Positions 1 through 7,442 of a stretch of DNA of 18,591 nt are shown piece by piece. The stretch is from an uncultured Prochlorococcus sp. (GTDB lineage Bacteria > Cyanobacteriota > Cyanobacteriia > PCC-6307 > Cyanobiaceae). The notes under the pieces are model-generated. The model was not told where the DNA came from, did no database searches, and saw nothing but the letters and a program-made list of their open reading frames with translations. The DNA is taken from positions 1 through 18,591 of the forward strand of contig CACKJL010000016.1 of NCBI GenBank assembly GCA_902600395.1. Reading direction: 5' to 3'. How positions within the stretch are numbered: the stretch's first letter is position 1; every line of letters begins with the position of its first letter. The position numbers were made by a program, and so were the translations under genes.

Positions 1-1140
1 CAAACCTAAAAAAGGAATTTTATTTTCTCTTGCGAATTTTATAGCCGAAATTTTTCCATTGACTCCCCTATTGCCAAATCCCCCGGGTACGACAATTGCA
101 TGAACTTCATTTAAGTAAGTTTCTGCTGAATTTTTTTCTATCATTTCAGCACTTACCCAATGTAAATCTAATAAAGCCTTTTGTTCAATGCATGCATGTC
201 TTAAAGCTTCAACAACGGATAAATATGCATCTCCAAGTTCAATATATTTGCCTACAAGGGCAACTTTTATTGGATCTCCAGGATTTCTTAGGTTGTGTAT
301 TAGTTGCTCCCAATTTTTCAAATCACATTTTTTATCTTCAAGGTCTAAATACTTCAGGGTTTCTTTGCATAAACCTTCTTTTTTTAAAGAAAGAGGTACA
401 GAATAAATACTATCTGCGTCTAAAGCTTCAATTACAGAGTTGATACTTACACCGCAAAAACCACTCAGCTTTTTTTTAAGAGCTTCATTGATAGATTTAT
501 CACTTCGGCAAACAAGTAAATCTGGCTGAATTCCAATTGATCTTAATTCTTTCACTGAATGTTGTGTTGGTTTAGTTTTTATTTCGCCAGAGGTTTTGAT
601 GTAAGGAAGTAATGTTACGTGTATGTATGCAACATCATTCCTATTGACATCATTTTTGAATTCTCTTATTGCCTCTAAAAAAGGAAGAGATTCAATATCA
701 CCAACTGTTCCACCAATTTCAGTAATAATAATATCTGCATTACTGTTGGCGGCTACTCTATGAATTCTTTCTCTTATTTCTCCCGTTATGTGAGGTATTA
801 CTTGCACAGTTCCACCGTCATAACTACCTCTTCTTTCTTTATTAATAACTGCTTGATAGATAGATCCCGTTGTTACACTATTCAACCTAGTCATTGCTGT
901 ATCAGTAAATCTTTCGTAGTGACCTAAATCTAGATCGGTTTCAGCCCCATCTTCGGTTACAAATACTTCTCCATGTTGAAAAGGGCTCATTGTGCCTGGA
1001 TCAACATTTAGATATGGATCTAGTTTTAATATTGAAACACTATATCCTCTAGACTTTAATAACCTACCTAGGCTTGCAGCTACAATTCCTTTGCCAATGC
1101 TAGAAACTACTCCTCCGGTGACAAAAACAAATTTTGACAT
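1..1140 (-). CDS. pyrG: CTP synthase (3' end beyond window)
   Basis: CTP synthase converts UTP, ATP and glutamine to CTP in the cytoplasm, the last step of de novo pyrimidine nucleotide synthesis. Translating back from the ATG at 1140 gives 380 uninterrupted codons. The N-terminal synthetase domain is plain: MSKFVFVTGGVVSSIGKG (the P-loop-like GGVVSSIGKG), then KLDPYLNVDPGTMSPFQHGE, EDGAETDLDLGHYERF and EIGGTVGDIES. The class I glutamine amidotransferase domain starts near residue 290. The window edge falls after ...PFLGL, just before where the family's nucleophilic cysteine (GLCLGMQ-like) should be. Family members are about 535 residues, so roughly 155 are missing only because the window ends. 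It lies 75 bases downstream of aspS on the same strand. Identification is very secure; the intactness of the C-terminus cannot be judged. Confidence 0.97.
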   Translation of the reverse strand, partial: MSKFVFVTGGVVSSIGKGIVAASLGRLLKSRGYSVSILKLDPYLNVDPGTMSPFQHGEVFVTEDGAETDLDLGHYERFTDTAMTRLNSVTTGSIYQAVINKERRGSYDGGTVQVIPHITGEIRERIHRVAANSNADIIITEIGGTVGDIESLPFLEAIREFKNDVNRNDVAYIHVTLLPYIKTSGEIKTKPTQHSVKELRSIGIQPDLLVCRSDKSINEALKKKLSGFCGVSINSVIEALDADSIYSVPLSLKKEGLCKETLKYLDLEDKKCDLKNWEQLIHNLRNPGDPIKVALVGKYIELGDAYLSVVEALRHACIEQKALLDLHWVSAEMIEKNSAETYLNEVHAIVVPGGFGNRGVNGKISAIKFARENKIPFLGL

Positions 1141-1163
1141 TAAATATTTTTAATTAAGCACTG

Positions 1164-1171
1164 CCTCCTTA
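1164..1171 (-). promoter_or_regulatory. Distant strong Shine-Dalgarno-like motif upstream of pyrG
   Basis: On the minus strand the aspS-pyrG gap reads TAAGGAGG, a near-perfect anti-16S match. It sits 23 bases before the pyrG ATG, too far for ordinary ribosome placement. A GTG two bases behind it opens only a three-codon frame (GTG CTT AAT TAA). Such strong motifs are absent before the other starts examined here. It could be chance, a leader signal, or a sign that initiation needs RNA folding. Confidence 0.3.
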
Positions 1172-1215
1172 TATTTTATTTAAACAAAAAACTTTTAGAA
1201 CATCCATATATATCC

Positions 1216-3012
1216 TTATTCATCAATTGTTATTTCAATATTTAATTCTTTTAATTGTGATTCTGAGACATTTGAAGGCGCATTTGTGAGAAGACATTTT
1301 GCTTGTTGATTTTTTGGAAACGCAATTGTTTCTCTTATTGAATCTGCACCTATGATCAGCATGGTAATACGATCTAATCCAAACGCTATTCCACCATGAG
1401 GAGGAGCACCCATTTCTAAGGCTTCTATTAAAAATCCAAATTTTTCATTAATCTCTTTAGCAGTAAGTCCTACCGTTTTCAAAACCTCTCTTTGCAAGTT
1501 TGCTTCATGAATACGTAAAGAGCCACCTCCTAATTCCAGGCCATTAAGAACTAAGTCATAAGCATTTGCTGTAGAGTCCTCGATTTCTTTTTGCAAGTTT
1601 TCAGGATCTTTAGATTTTATATTTTTTGGAGAACAAAAAGGATGATGTAAAGCTTCATATCTATTTTCCTCTTCATTTCTCTCAAACATCGGGAAATCAG
1701 TTACCCATAAGAAATTCCATTTACTTTTATCTATGAGATTTAAGTCTTTTGCGATGTATTGTCTCACTCTATCTAATGACTGGTTGACAATTTGTTTATC
1801 TCCAGCACCCAAGAGAATTAAGTCTCCATCTTGCGCTTCGGTGATTCTCAAAATATCAGCTATATGCTCTTCATTTAGATTATTTTTAATTGCCCCAATA
1901 GTCTCAAGCTCATCTCCTTTGACCCTTATAAAGGCCAAACCACCAGCTCCTGCATCTTGAGCTACTTGGAAGATATCACCTCCGGGTTTAATTCTTACGT
2001 TGCTAATACTTAAATTACCTCCTTTGACTGTTATGGCTTTTATAGAACCTCCAGACTTAATTGCCTTGGTGAAAATATTAAAGCCAATATTACCTAATAC
2101 TTCTCCTAAATCTTTTAATAACATTTGATATCTTGTATCTGGTCTATCAGTGCCGTAATTATCCATTGCTGCTTGCCATGACATTCTTGGAAAAGCATTA
2201 TCAAAATCAATATTTAATACTTCTTTCCATATTTTTTTTATAAGACTTTCATTAAAAGAGATTATTTCTTCTTCACTAACAAAGCTCATTTCAATATCTA
2301 ATTGCGTAAACTCTGGCTGTCTATCTGCCCTTAAGTCTTCATCACGGAAACATTTTGCGATTTGATAATACTTATCTAAGCCTCCCACCATTAAAAGTTG
2401 TTTAAATAGTTGTGGGGATTGAGGTAGAGCAAAAAATTCTCCATTCGAAAGACGAGCAGGAACAAGAAAATCGCGAGCGCCTTCTGGAGTTGATTTTGTA
2501 AGTAATGGAGTCTCTACTTCTGTAAATCCAAAATTATCAAGAAATTCTCTAGCAACTTTAATAATTTTATGTCTTGTTTTTAAATTTTCTAGTAATTTGC
2601 CTCTTCTTAAATCAAGGTATCTATATTTTAATCTGAGTTCCTCTTTTGTATTTTCATAATCATGAATAGATACTGGAAAAGGTAGGTTTTTTTTAATTTG
2701 GTTGAGAATTTGCAAATCTTTAACTTTAAGCTCTAACTCTCCAGTACTTAAATTTTTATTTATTGAATCTTTTGGCCTTTCGTTAATAATTCCGCTAACC
2801 ATTATTACTGTTTCATTTCTTAGAGTTTCTGCCTGTTTAAATAGATCTGCACCATCATCGGGGTTAATTGTTATTTGTAGGAATCCACTATGGTCTCTTA
2901 AATCAATAAAAATTACACCACCATGATCTCTTCTTCTATCTACCCATCCGCATAAATTAACTAATTTACCAATATCTGTATTATTGAGTTCTTCGCAAAT
3001 TTTGTTTCTCAT
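1216..3012 (-). CDS. aspS: Aspartyl-tRNA synthetase, bacterial type, probably Asp/Asn non-discriminating
   Basis: This class II synthetase charges tRNA-Asp with aspartate. The 598 residues match the long bacterial form. An N-terminal anticodon-binding OB domain holds GWVDRRRDHGG at 22-32. The catalytic core has motif 2 from FRDEDLRAD (222-230) through QLDIE, then the GAD insertion domain (roughly 290-400), then motif 3 GGIAFGLDR ending at Arg548. The ATG at 3012 gives a full family-length N-terminus. His30 occupies the position where, in studied AspRS enzymes, histidine goes with acceptance of both tRNA-Asp and tRNA-Asn and leucine with discrimination. If that holds, Asp-tRNA-Asn would be made and need GatCAB amidation. 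It lies 55 bases behind gcvT and 75 bases ahead of pyrG on the same strand. The family call is certain; the specificity is inference. Confidence 0.97.
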   Translation of the reverse strand: MRNKICEELNNTDIGKLVNLCGWVDRRRDHGGVIFIDLRDHSGFLQITINPDDGADLFKQAETLRNETVIMVSGIINERPKDSINKNLSTGELELKVKDLQILNQIKKNLPFPVSIHDYENTKEELRLKYRYLDLRRGKLLENLKTRHKIIKVAREFLDNFGFTEVETPLLTKSTPEGARDFLVPARLSNGEFFALPQSPQLFKQLLMVGGLDKYYQIAKCFRDEDLRADRQPEFTQLDIEMSFVSEEEIISFNESLIKKIWKEVLNIDFDNAFPRMSWQAAMDNYGTDRPDTRYQMLLKDLGEVLGNIGFNIFTKAIKSGGSIKAITVKGGNLSISNVRIKPGGDIFQVAQDAGAGGLAFIRVKGDELETIGAIKNNLNEEHIADILRITEAQDGDLILLGAGDKQIVNQSLDRVRQYIAKDLNLIDKSKWNFLWVTDFPMFERNEEENRYEALHHPFCSPKNIKSKDPENLQKEIEDSTANAYDLVLNGLELGGGSLRIHEANLQREVLKTVGLTAKEINEKFGFLIEALEMGAPPHGGIAFGLDRITMLIIGADSIRETIAFPKNQQAKCLLTNAPSNVSESQLKELNIEITIDE

Positions 3013-3067
3013 CTAAGTATGATTTATTTATCAATAACTTATAATAATTCTTTAAGGGTAAATTTAG

Positions 3068-4180
3068 TTAATAATTTCTTTTATAAAACGCTCTTTTTGT
3101 TATAACCCCTTTGAATTTTTTGCCTCTTATTAATATTTGAACTTCATTATTTATTAAGGCATGCGAAGTATTGATGTATGCAAAAGCTATAGCTTGTTGT
3201 TTAGTTGGAGACCAACTGCCGCTTGTTATACTCCCAATATTTTCTTCACCTTTAAAAACTGAGCAACCTTTTCTTCCTATTGCTTTACCCTCTATAGAGA
3301 GACCAACTAACTTTTTTTGAATACCAAATCTTGACTGTTCTTCAAGAAATCTTCTTCCAAAGAATTCGTGATTATTTTCTAGATGTACTAGCCAGCCTAA
3401 CCCTGCTTCATATGGAGAAGTTTCTTCATTTATGTCTTGACCATAAAGATGCATGCCTGCTTCAAGTCTAAGAGTATCTCTAGCTCCTAAACCACAAGGT
3501 GCAACATTTTTGGAAATTAAGAAATCCCATAAATTAATTGCTGCTTTTTTAGATAAAAGTATTTCTAGACCATTTTCCCCTGTGTATCCTGTCTTTGAAA
3601 AGAAAATTTTTTCTTTAGGCGAAATATGTTCAAAAATTTTATATTCGCATCCAAAGTTAGGGATATGTGAGATCGAAGATTCAATCCATTCTTCAAATAA
3701 ATCGAATGAGTTTTTTCCCTGTAGTGCTAAAAGTACTTTGTCTTGTTTAAAGTTTGTTATCGAAATTTCATATTTATTTAAATTATTTTTTATCCACTGA
3801 AAATCTTCTTCATATCTACTTGCATTAACTATTAATAATAATTCTGATATGTTATTTTCTTGTATACCAAGTTCATAAATTATTAAGTCATCTATTATTC
3901 CTCCTTTATCATTGAGCATTACTGTATAAAGCCCTTGACCTTCAGAAAAAGAATATAAATTAGTAGGAAAAAGTTTTTGAATATAATCCTTTGGATTGAT
4001 TCCCTTAATAGAAATCACTCCCATGTGAGATATATCAAATAATCCTGCTGATGATCTAACTGATTCATGCTCTTTAATTAATCCTGAAAATGATATGGGC
4101 ATTTCCCAACCTGCAAAATCCACTAATTTTGCATTGGCTTCAACATATTTTGAATAAAGAGGACTTTTTTGCAAATCCAT
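3068..4180 (-). CDS. gcvT: Glycine cleavage system T protein (aminomethyltransferase)
   Basis: The T protein takes the aminomethyl group from lipoylated H protein and passes the one-carbon unit to tetrahydrofolate, releasing ammonia. In a phototroph this supports photorespiratory glycine turnover. The 370 residues match family length. Visible motifs are DFAGWEMPISF (21-31), LFDISHMG (47-54), the folate-site segment GGIIDDLI (93-100) containing the catalytic aspartate region, KTGYTGENGLE, GLGARDTLRLEAGM and YEAGLGW. The C-terminal barrel is present (GSITSGSWSPT). It starts at the ATG at 4180, 62 bases after the speB stop, and ends 55 bases before aspS. The P and H protein genes are not in the window. 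The gap upstream is too short for a glycine riboswitch. Assignment is very secure. Confidence 0.96.
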   Translation of the reverse strand: MDLQKSPLYSKYVEANAKLVDFAGWEMPISFSGLIKEHESVRSSAGLFDISHMGVISIKGINPKDYIQKLFPTNLYSFSEGQGLYTVMLNDKGGIIDDLIIYELGIQENNISELLLIVNASRYEEDFQWIKNNLNKYEISITNFKQDKVLLALQGKNSFDLFEEWIESSISHIPNFGCEYKIFEHISPKEKIFFSKTGYTGENGLEILLSKKAAINLWDFLISKNVAPCGLGARDTLRLEAGMHLYGQDINEETSPYEAGLGWLVHLENNHEFFGRRFLEEQSRFGIQKKLVGLSIEGKAIGRKGCSVFKGEENIGSITSGSWSPTKQQAIAFAYINTSHALINNEVQILIRGKKFKGVITKRAFYKRNY

Positions 4181-4242
4181 GAAATATTTAGTTTGTATTT
4201 AGTATTTTTACACTGTAGTTTAGAAATTTTTTATTGCATATT

Positions 4243-5112
4243 TTATAATGACAAAATTAAGCTTCTAAGTACTTTGGCTGCAACTATGCTACTTACTCCG
4301 CTTTTATCAATTTCTGGAGATAATTCCACAATATCTGAAGCCACAATTCTAAAGTCTTTTAAAGTTTTTATTATTTCTTCAAAATCATTCCAAAAAAATC
4401 CTCCCGGTTCTGGAGTGCCCGTCCCTGCTAATAAACTGGGATCAAACCAATCTAAATCTATTGTTAAATAGATTGGAGACTTAGCGAATGGTAGAAGAGC
4501 TTGTTTTAACTCATGTGCATGTCCGCCTGGACAAAAGTTAACTAATTGGTTGTTGTCATGCATAATTTCAAATTCTTCCTTAGTCCCACTTCTAATTCCT
4601 ACTTGTAAAATTTTCTTTTCAGGTAGCACTTCTAAGCATCTTTTCATAGTACAAGCATGACTATGTTCATTTCCTATATATGATTCTCTTAAATCTGCAT
4701 GAGCATCAAGTTGAACCAATATCAAATCTGGATATTTTTTTACTAATGCTTCAATAGCACCTCTTGTAATAGAGTGTTCGCCTCCAAGCATAATAGGACT
4801 AAGACGTTTATTAATTAAATAATTTGTTGCTGATTTAACCGATTCAATAACGGACTTTGAGTCATATTTATCAATTAGTATTGATCCAAAATCAACATAA
4901 ATAATATCCTCTAAGTCTTTTTTTATTTTTGGACAATATGTTTCTAAACAAGAACTGACTTGTCTTATTGCTTCTGGACCAAATCTTGCTCCTGGTTTAA
5001 ACGAACATGTCCCGTCATAATTAACTCCAAATATACCAATTGAGCAATTCTCGGGACTTCTTTTTGCTCCCATATAAATTGCATTTTCGTTATCAAATAA
5101 ATTTTTTGTCAT
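4243..5112 (-). CDS. speB: Agmatinase-like ureohydrolase
   Basis: This is a member of the arginase/agmatinase family, cytoplasmic binuclear Mn(II) hydrolases. Agmatinase splits agmatine into putrescine and urea. The metal ligands are in place: His113 in GGEHSITRG, Asp136-Ala-His138-Ala-Asp140, and Asp219-Leu-Asp221 followed by WFDP. The segment GTGTPEPGG (230-238) is typical of the agmatinase side of the family. The length, 289 residues, is also typical. The stop of speE lies four bases upstream, so the two genes are almost certainly cotranscribed. The product of this enzyme (putrescine) is the substrate of the neighbour, which favours agmatinase. Some cyanobacterial relatives hydrolyse guanidine or other guanidino compounds, so substrate is inferred from context rather than shown by the motifs. 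Confidence 0.9.
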   Translation of the reverse strand: MTKNLFDNENAIYMGAKRSPENCSIGIFGVNYDGTCSFKPGARFGPEAIRQVSSCLETYCPKIKKDLEDIIYVDFGSILIDKYDSKSVIESVKSATNYLINKRLSPIMLGGEHSITRGAIEALVKKYPDLILVQLDAHADLRESYIGNEHSHACTMKRCLEVLPEKKILQVGIRSGTKEEFEIMHDNNQLVNFCPGGHAHELKQALLPFAKSPIYLTIDLDWFDPSLLAGTGTPEPGGFFWNDFEEIIKTLKDFRIVASDIVELSPEIDKSGVSSIVAAKVLRSLILSL

Positions 5113-5116
5113 CTTA

Positions 5117-5965
5117 TTAATCTAGTTCTTTTACAATTTTATTTGGCATCATTTTGAATGCTGCATTTTGAAAATTTAAATTCCAAATTTCACATCCTTT
5201 TTCTATTTTCAGGACTTCATCACAATTTTGCTTTGATAAATTTAGATCTTCTGAAGAAGCGAATGTCCAACTCCAAATCCCGCTTGGATATATAGGCACA
5301 AAGGAATACATAGTTTCAGAAACTTTAAATATATTTTTTAGGGTTTTCAAAATATTTATGTGAATATTTTTGAAGGATTCAGGAGATTCGCTTTGTGTTG
5401 CTAATATCCCCTTTGGTGTAAGTATTCTTTTACATTCTTTATAAAAAGAATCTGAAAATAATAAATTTGAAAATTCTGAGGGATCTGAACAATCTATAAA
5501 AATAACGTCGTAAAAATTATCTCTTGTTTTTTTTACCCATTTAAAACCATCATCAACATGTATTTCTAATCTTTTGTCATTCCATGCTTCGCCTCCAATT
5601 TCTTTTAAAAATTTTTTAGATATTTTGATTACCTCCTCGTCAATTTCTACTAGATCAATTTTCGATATTTGAGTATATTTAACGCATTCTCTTGCTGTAC
5701 CGCCGTCTCCTCCACCAATAATTAGTACATTAGATTTTTCGTCAATGCTACTTAATGCTGGATGCACAAGACACTCATGATAATATTTCTCGTCTTTTAG
5801 TGATGTCATCCAACAACCATCAAGCATTAAAGCTCTGCCATAGTATTCATTTTCAATAACAATAATTTCTTGATATTGTGATTTTTGTTTAATTAAAACA
5901 TCTCCATTTAGACCGAATCTTGAGCCTTTATGATATTCATCTATCCATGTTGAAATATTAGTCAT
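5117..5965 (-). CDS. speE: Spermidine synthase (polyamine aminopropyltransferase)
   Basis: It transfers the aminopropyl group of decarboxylated S-adenosylmethionine to putrescine, giving spermidine. The 282-residue protein has the N-terminal beta domain with YYGRALMLDG (41-50) and YYHECLVHPAL (61-71). The methyltransferase-like fold carries LIIGGGDGGTAREC (81-94), VEIDE (106-110), DDGF (138-141) and the catalytic aspartate Asp158 in FIDCSDP. A late IYPSGIWSW segment matches the family's substrate-closing region. It starts with ATG at 5965, seven bases behind mazG, and ends four bases before speB, so it is the middle of a tight operon. S-adenosylmethionine decarboxylase, needed for the donor, is not in the window. 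Which polyamine is the true product cannot be read from sequence alone. Confidence 0.94.
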   Translation of the reverse strand: MTNISTWIDEYHKGSRFGLNGDVLIKQKSQYQEIIVIENEYYGRALMLDGCWMTSLKDEKYYHECLVHPALSSIDEKSNVLIIGGGDGGTARECVKYTQISKIDLVEIDEEVIKISKKFLKEIGGEAWNDKRLEIHVDDGFKWVKKTRDNFYDVIFIDCSDPSEFSNLLFSDSFYKECKRILTPKGILATQSESPESFKNIHINILKTLKNIFKVSETMYSFVPIYPSGIWSWTFASSEDLNLSKQNCDEVLKIEKGCEIWNLNFQNAAFKMMPNKIVKELD

Positions 5966-5972
5966 TTGCTTT

Positions 5973-6818
5973 TTAAGAATTTTTTCTTTTAAGTTTTCGC
6001 TTGGCTATTTGCCAAAGCCGTTGAAAGTCTTTAGGAGTTTGTTTTTTTATATTATCGCCTGCATGATGTTCAATGATTGAAAATCTTTCTAAAAATTTTT
6101 TATTAGTTTTTTGTAGAGCTGATTCAGGATTTATTTTTAAAAAGTTTGAGAGATTCAGAAGGGTAAAGTAAATATCCCCAAATTCATTTTTTATTTCTGA
6201 ATCATTATTGCTTTTAATTGCTTCCTTTAATTCATTAATCTCTTCTTCTAACTTTTCAAAAATCTGGTCGGTACTCTCCCATTTAAAACCATATTCTTTA
6301 ACAACATTTGTGATTTTATCTGTTCCAACCATTGTTGGTAAATTTTTGATCTTCATATTTAAATTTTTACTAATTGATGATTCCTTATGAGGTGTTTCTT
6401 TTTCTGAATTTTTAATATTTTCCCAAATCTTTTGCGATTGTTCTAGAGATACTTTTTCTTTTTTTTTAAAAATATATGGATGTCTATTAATAATTTTCTT
6501 GTTTAGATTTTTTATAACATCATTTAGTTCAAATTCTTTTTTTTCGTAACCAATTTCAGCATGAAGCATTACTTGTAATAAAATATCTCCTAACTCTTCA
6601 CATATGTTATCCGCCTTTTTTTCATATATCGCATCTACAAATTCATTACTTTCTTCATGTAAAAATGGGATCAACGATTTATGAGACTGTATTTTCTGCC
6701 AAGGGCATCCCCAAGTTTTATCTTTTAATGATTTGATATTGTATATTAAAATTTTAAAGTTTTCTAAAGTCTCGAAATCGGAATTTTTTTGTAAGTTATA
6801 TCTATCGTTTGAGGACAT
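5973..6818 (-). CDS. mazG: Nucleoside triphosphate pyrophosphohydrolase, two MazG domains
   Basis: MazG hydrolyses (d)NTPs to the monophosphate and pyrophosphate, removing abnormal nucleotides and, in Escherichia coli, affecting (p)ppGpp-linked stress responses. Two helical repeats are visible in 281 residues. The first has GCPWQKIQSHKSL (37-49), Glu55-Glu56, Glu59, then Glu74-Glu75-Leu-Gly-Asp78. The second has GTDKITNVVKEYGF (165-178), Glu191-Glu193 with Glu196, then Glu212 and Asp215. NRHPYIF between them is a family hallmark. A lysine-rich linker (about 118-160) joins them. This is a host-type two-domain MazG, not the short single-domain phage form. It is the first gene of the minus-strand run and is divergent from tRNA-Val across 98 bases. 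The ATG at 6818 is the only sensible start. Confidence 0.94.
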   Translation of the reverse strand: MSSNDRYNLQKNSDFETLENFKILIYNIKSLKDKTWGCPWQKIQSHKSLIPFLHEESNEFVDAIYEKKADNICEELGDILLQVMLHAEIGYEKKEFELNDVIKNLNKKIINRHPYIFKKKEKVSLEQSQKIWENIKNSEKETPHKESSISKNLNMKIKNLPTMVGTDKITNVVKEYGFKWESTDQIFEKLEEEINELKEAIKSNNDSEIKNEFGDIYFTLLNLSNFLKINPESALQKTNKKFLERFSIIEHHAGDNIKKQTPKDFQRLWQIAKRKLKRKNS

Positions 6819-6854
6819 AGGATATATTTTATTAATTTAATTTTGCCTCAATCA

Positions 6855-6887
6855 TGAAATATTTAAATACTTAGTATAAATATTTCA
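6855..6887. repeat. 11-bp perfect inverted repeat in the mazG/tRNA-Val divergent region
   Basis: The left arm TGAAATATTTA (6855-6865) and right arm TAAATATTTCA (6877-6887) are exact reverse complements around an 11-base centre. The centre itself contains TAC-TTA-GTA. It lies midway between the divergent mazG and tRNA-Val transcription units, where an operator would be expected. It is almost all A/T, so chance is a real alternative. No T-run follows it, so it is not a good terminator. Confidence 0.45.
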
Positions 6888-6898
6888 ACTTCATCTAT

Positions 6899-6904
6899 TA
6901 GAAT
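6899..6904 (+). promoter_or_regulatory. Candidate -10 element for tRNA-Val
   Basis: TAGAAT lies 12 bases before the first base of the tRNA, giving a predicted start about five bases before the mature 5' end. No good -35 is seen, which is usual for this kind of genome. In such an A+T-rich region, -10-like hexamers are common. Confidence 0.3.
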
Positions 6905-6916
6905 GATTTATTATAA

Positions 6917-6988
<72 letters not shown>

Positions 6989-7003
6989 TTTATTTTTTTT
7001 CTA

Positions 7004-7345
7004 ATGACTGAGATCGTCAATCTTTCAATCAGTCAAAGCGCTGCTTCAGAACTATCTAGGCAAGCTTCTTTTGGAGGTTCTCCAGGAGAAATGTCGATTG
7101 ATTTGGTAGAGGATAAAAATTGTTCCGAAGGATGGATGCATATTAAATTAAGGCCGGGTACACATAATGGATCCCCTATTTCAAGAACTGAAGGAGTAAC
7201 TTTATACGCGGATGTAAAAAAGTTTAATTTACTTAAAGATTTAAAATTAGATTATTACGGTGATTTAAGCGGTGGAGGATTTCTTATTTCAACACCAAAA
7301 AATGCTAAACGTTGTTCTTGCGGTTCTGGCTTCAAACTTTTGTAG
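7004..7345 (+). CDS. Divergent A-type Fe-S carrier-like protein (HesB/IscA family)
   Basis: A-type carriers bind Fe-S clusters or iron and deliver them to target proteins. The 113-residue protein ends CSCGSGFKLL, the family's C-x-C-G signature. Cys40 is followed by Cys104 and Cys106, a spacing of 64 then 2, as in IscA (35, 99, 101). GVTLYADVKKFNLLKDLKLDY and the LSGGGFLI stretch match the family core. Unlike usual members, the first cysteine lies in DKNCSEGW without the GGCSG-type glycines, and a longer loop (GTHNGSPISRTEG) follows. The open frame extends upstream into the tRNA, but the ATG at 7004 (MTEIVNLSIS), 15 bases past the tRNA, is the believable start. The Fe-S role is inferred from family, and this could be a regulatory offshoot of it. 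Confidence 0.8.
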   Translation: MTEIVNLSISQSAASELSRQASFGGSPGEMSIDLVEDKNCSEGWMHIKLRPGTHNGSPISRTEGVTLYADVKKFNLLKDLKLDYYGDLSGGGFLISTPKNAKRCSCGSGFKLL

Positions 7346-7442
7346 AATGTATGTTTCTTTTTTTGCAAACTAATATTATTTTCATTAATTGGCTGCTCTC
7401 AAGATAAAATAAACAAAAAGTTTATTGAAATAAAATTTGGAC

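Noticed and set aside
96..443. 115-codon plus-strand ORF at the window start
   Set aside because: It is the reverse-strand shadow of pyrG, whose protein is unmistakable over the whole interval.
3453..3800. 115-codon plus-strand ORF within gcvT
   Set aside because: It lies fully antisense to a well-conserved gene, has no recognisable domain, and is what a reverse frame of an A+T-rich gene produces.
4181..4242. Possible glycine riboswitch before gcvT
   Set aside because: Only 62 bases separate the genes and no conserved aptamer core is seen; this is far too short for even one full aptamer with an expression platform.
7408..7426. AATAAAC/GTTTATT hairpin upstream of valS as a terminator or T-box
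   Set aside because: A seven-pair A/T stem with a five-base loop and no T-run; no T-box specifier or antiterminator elements fit in the 97-base gap.
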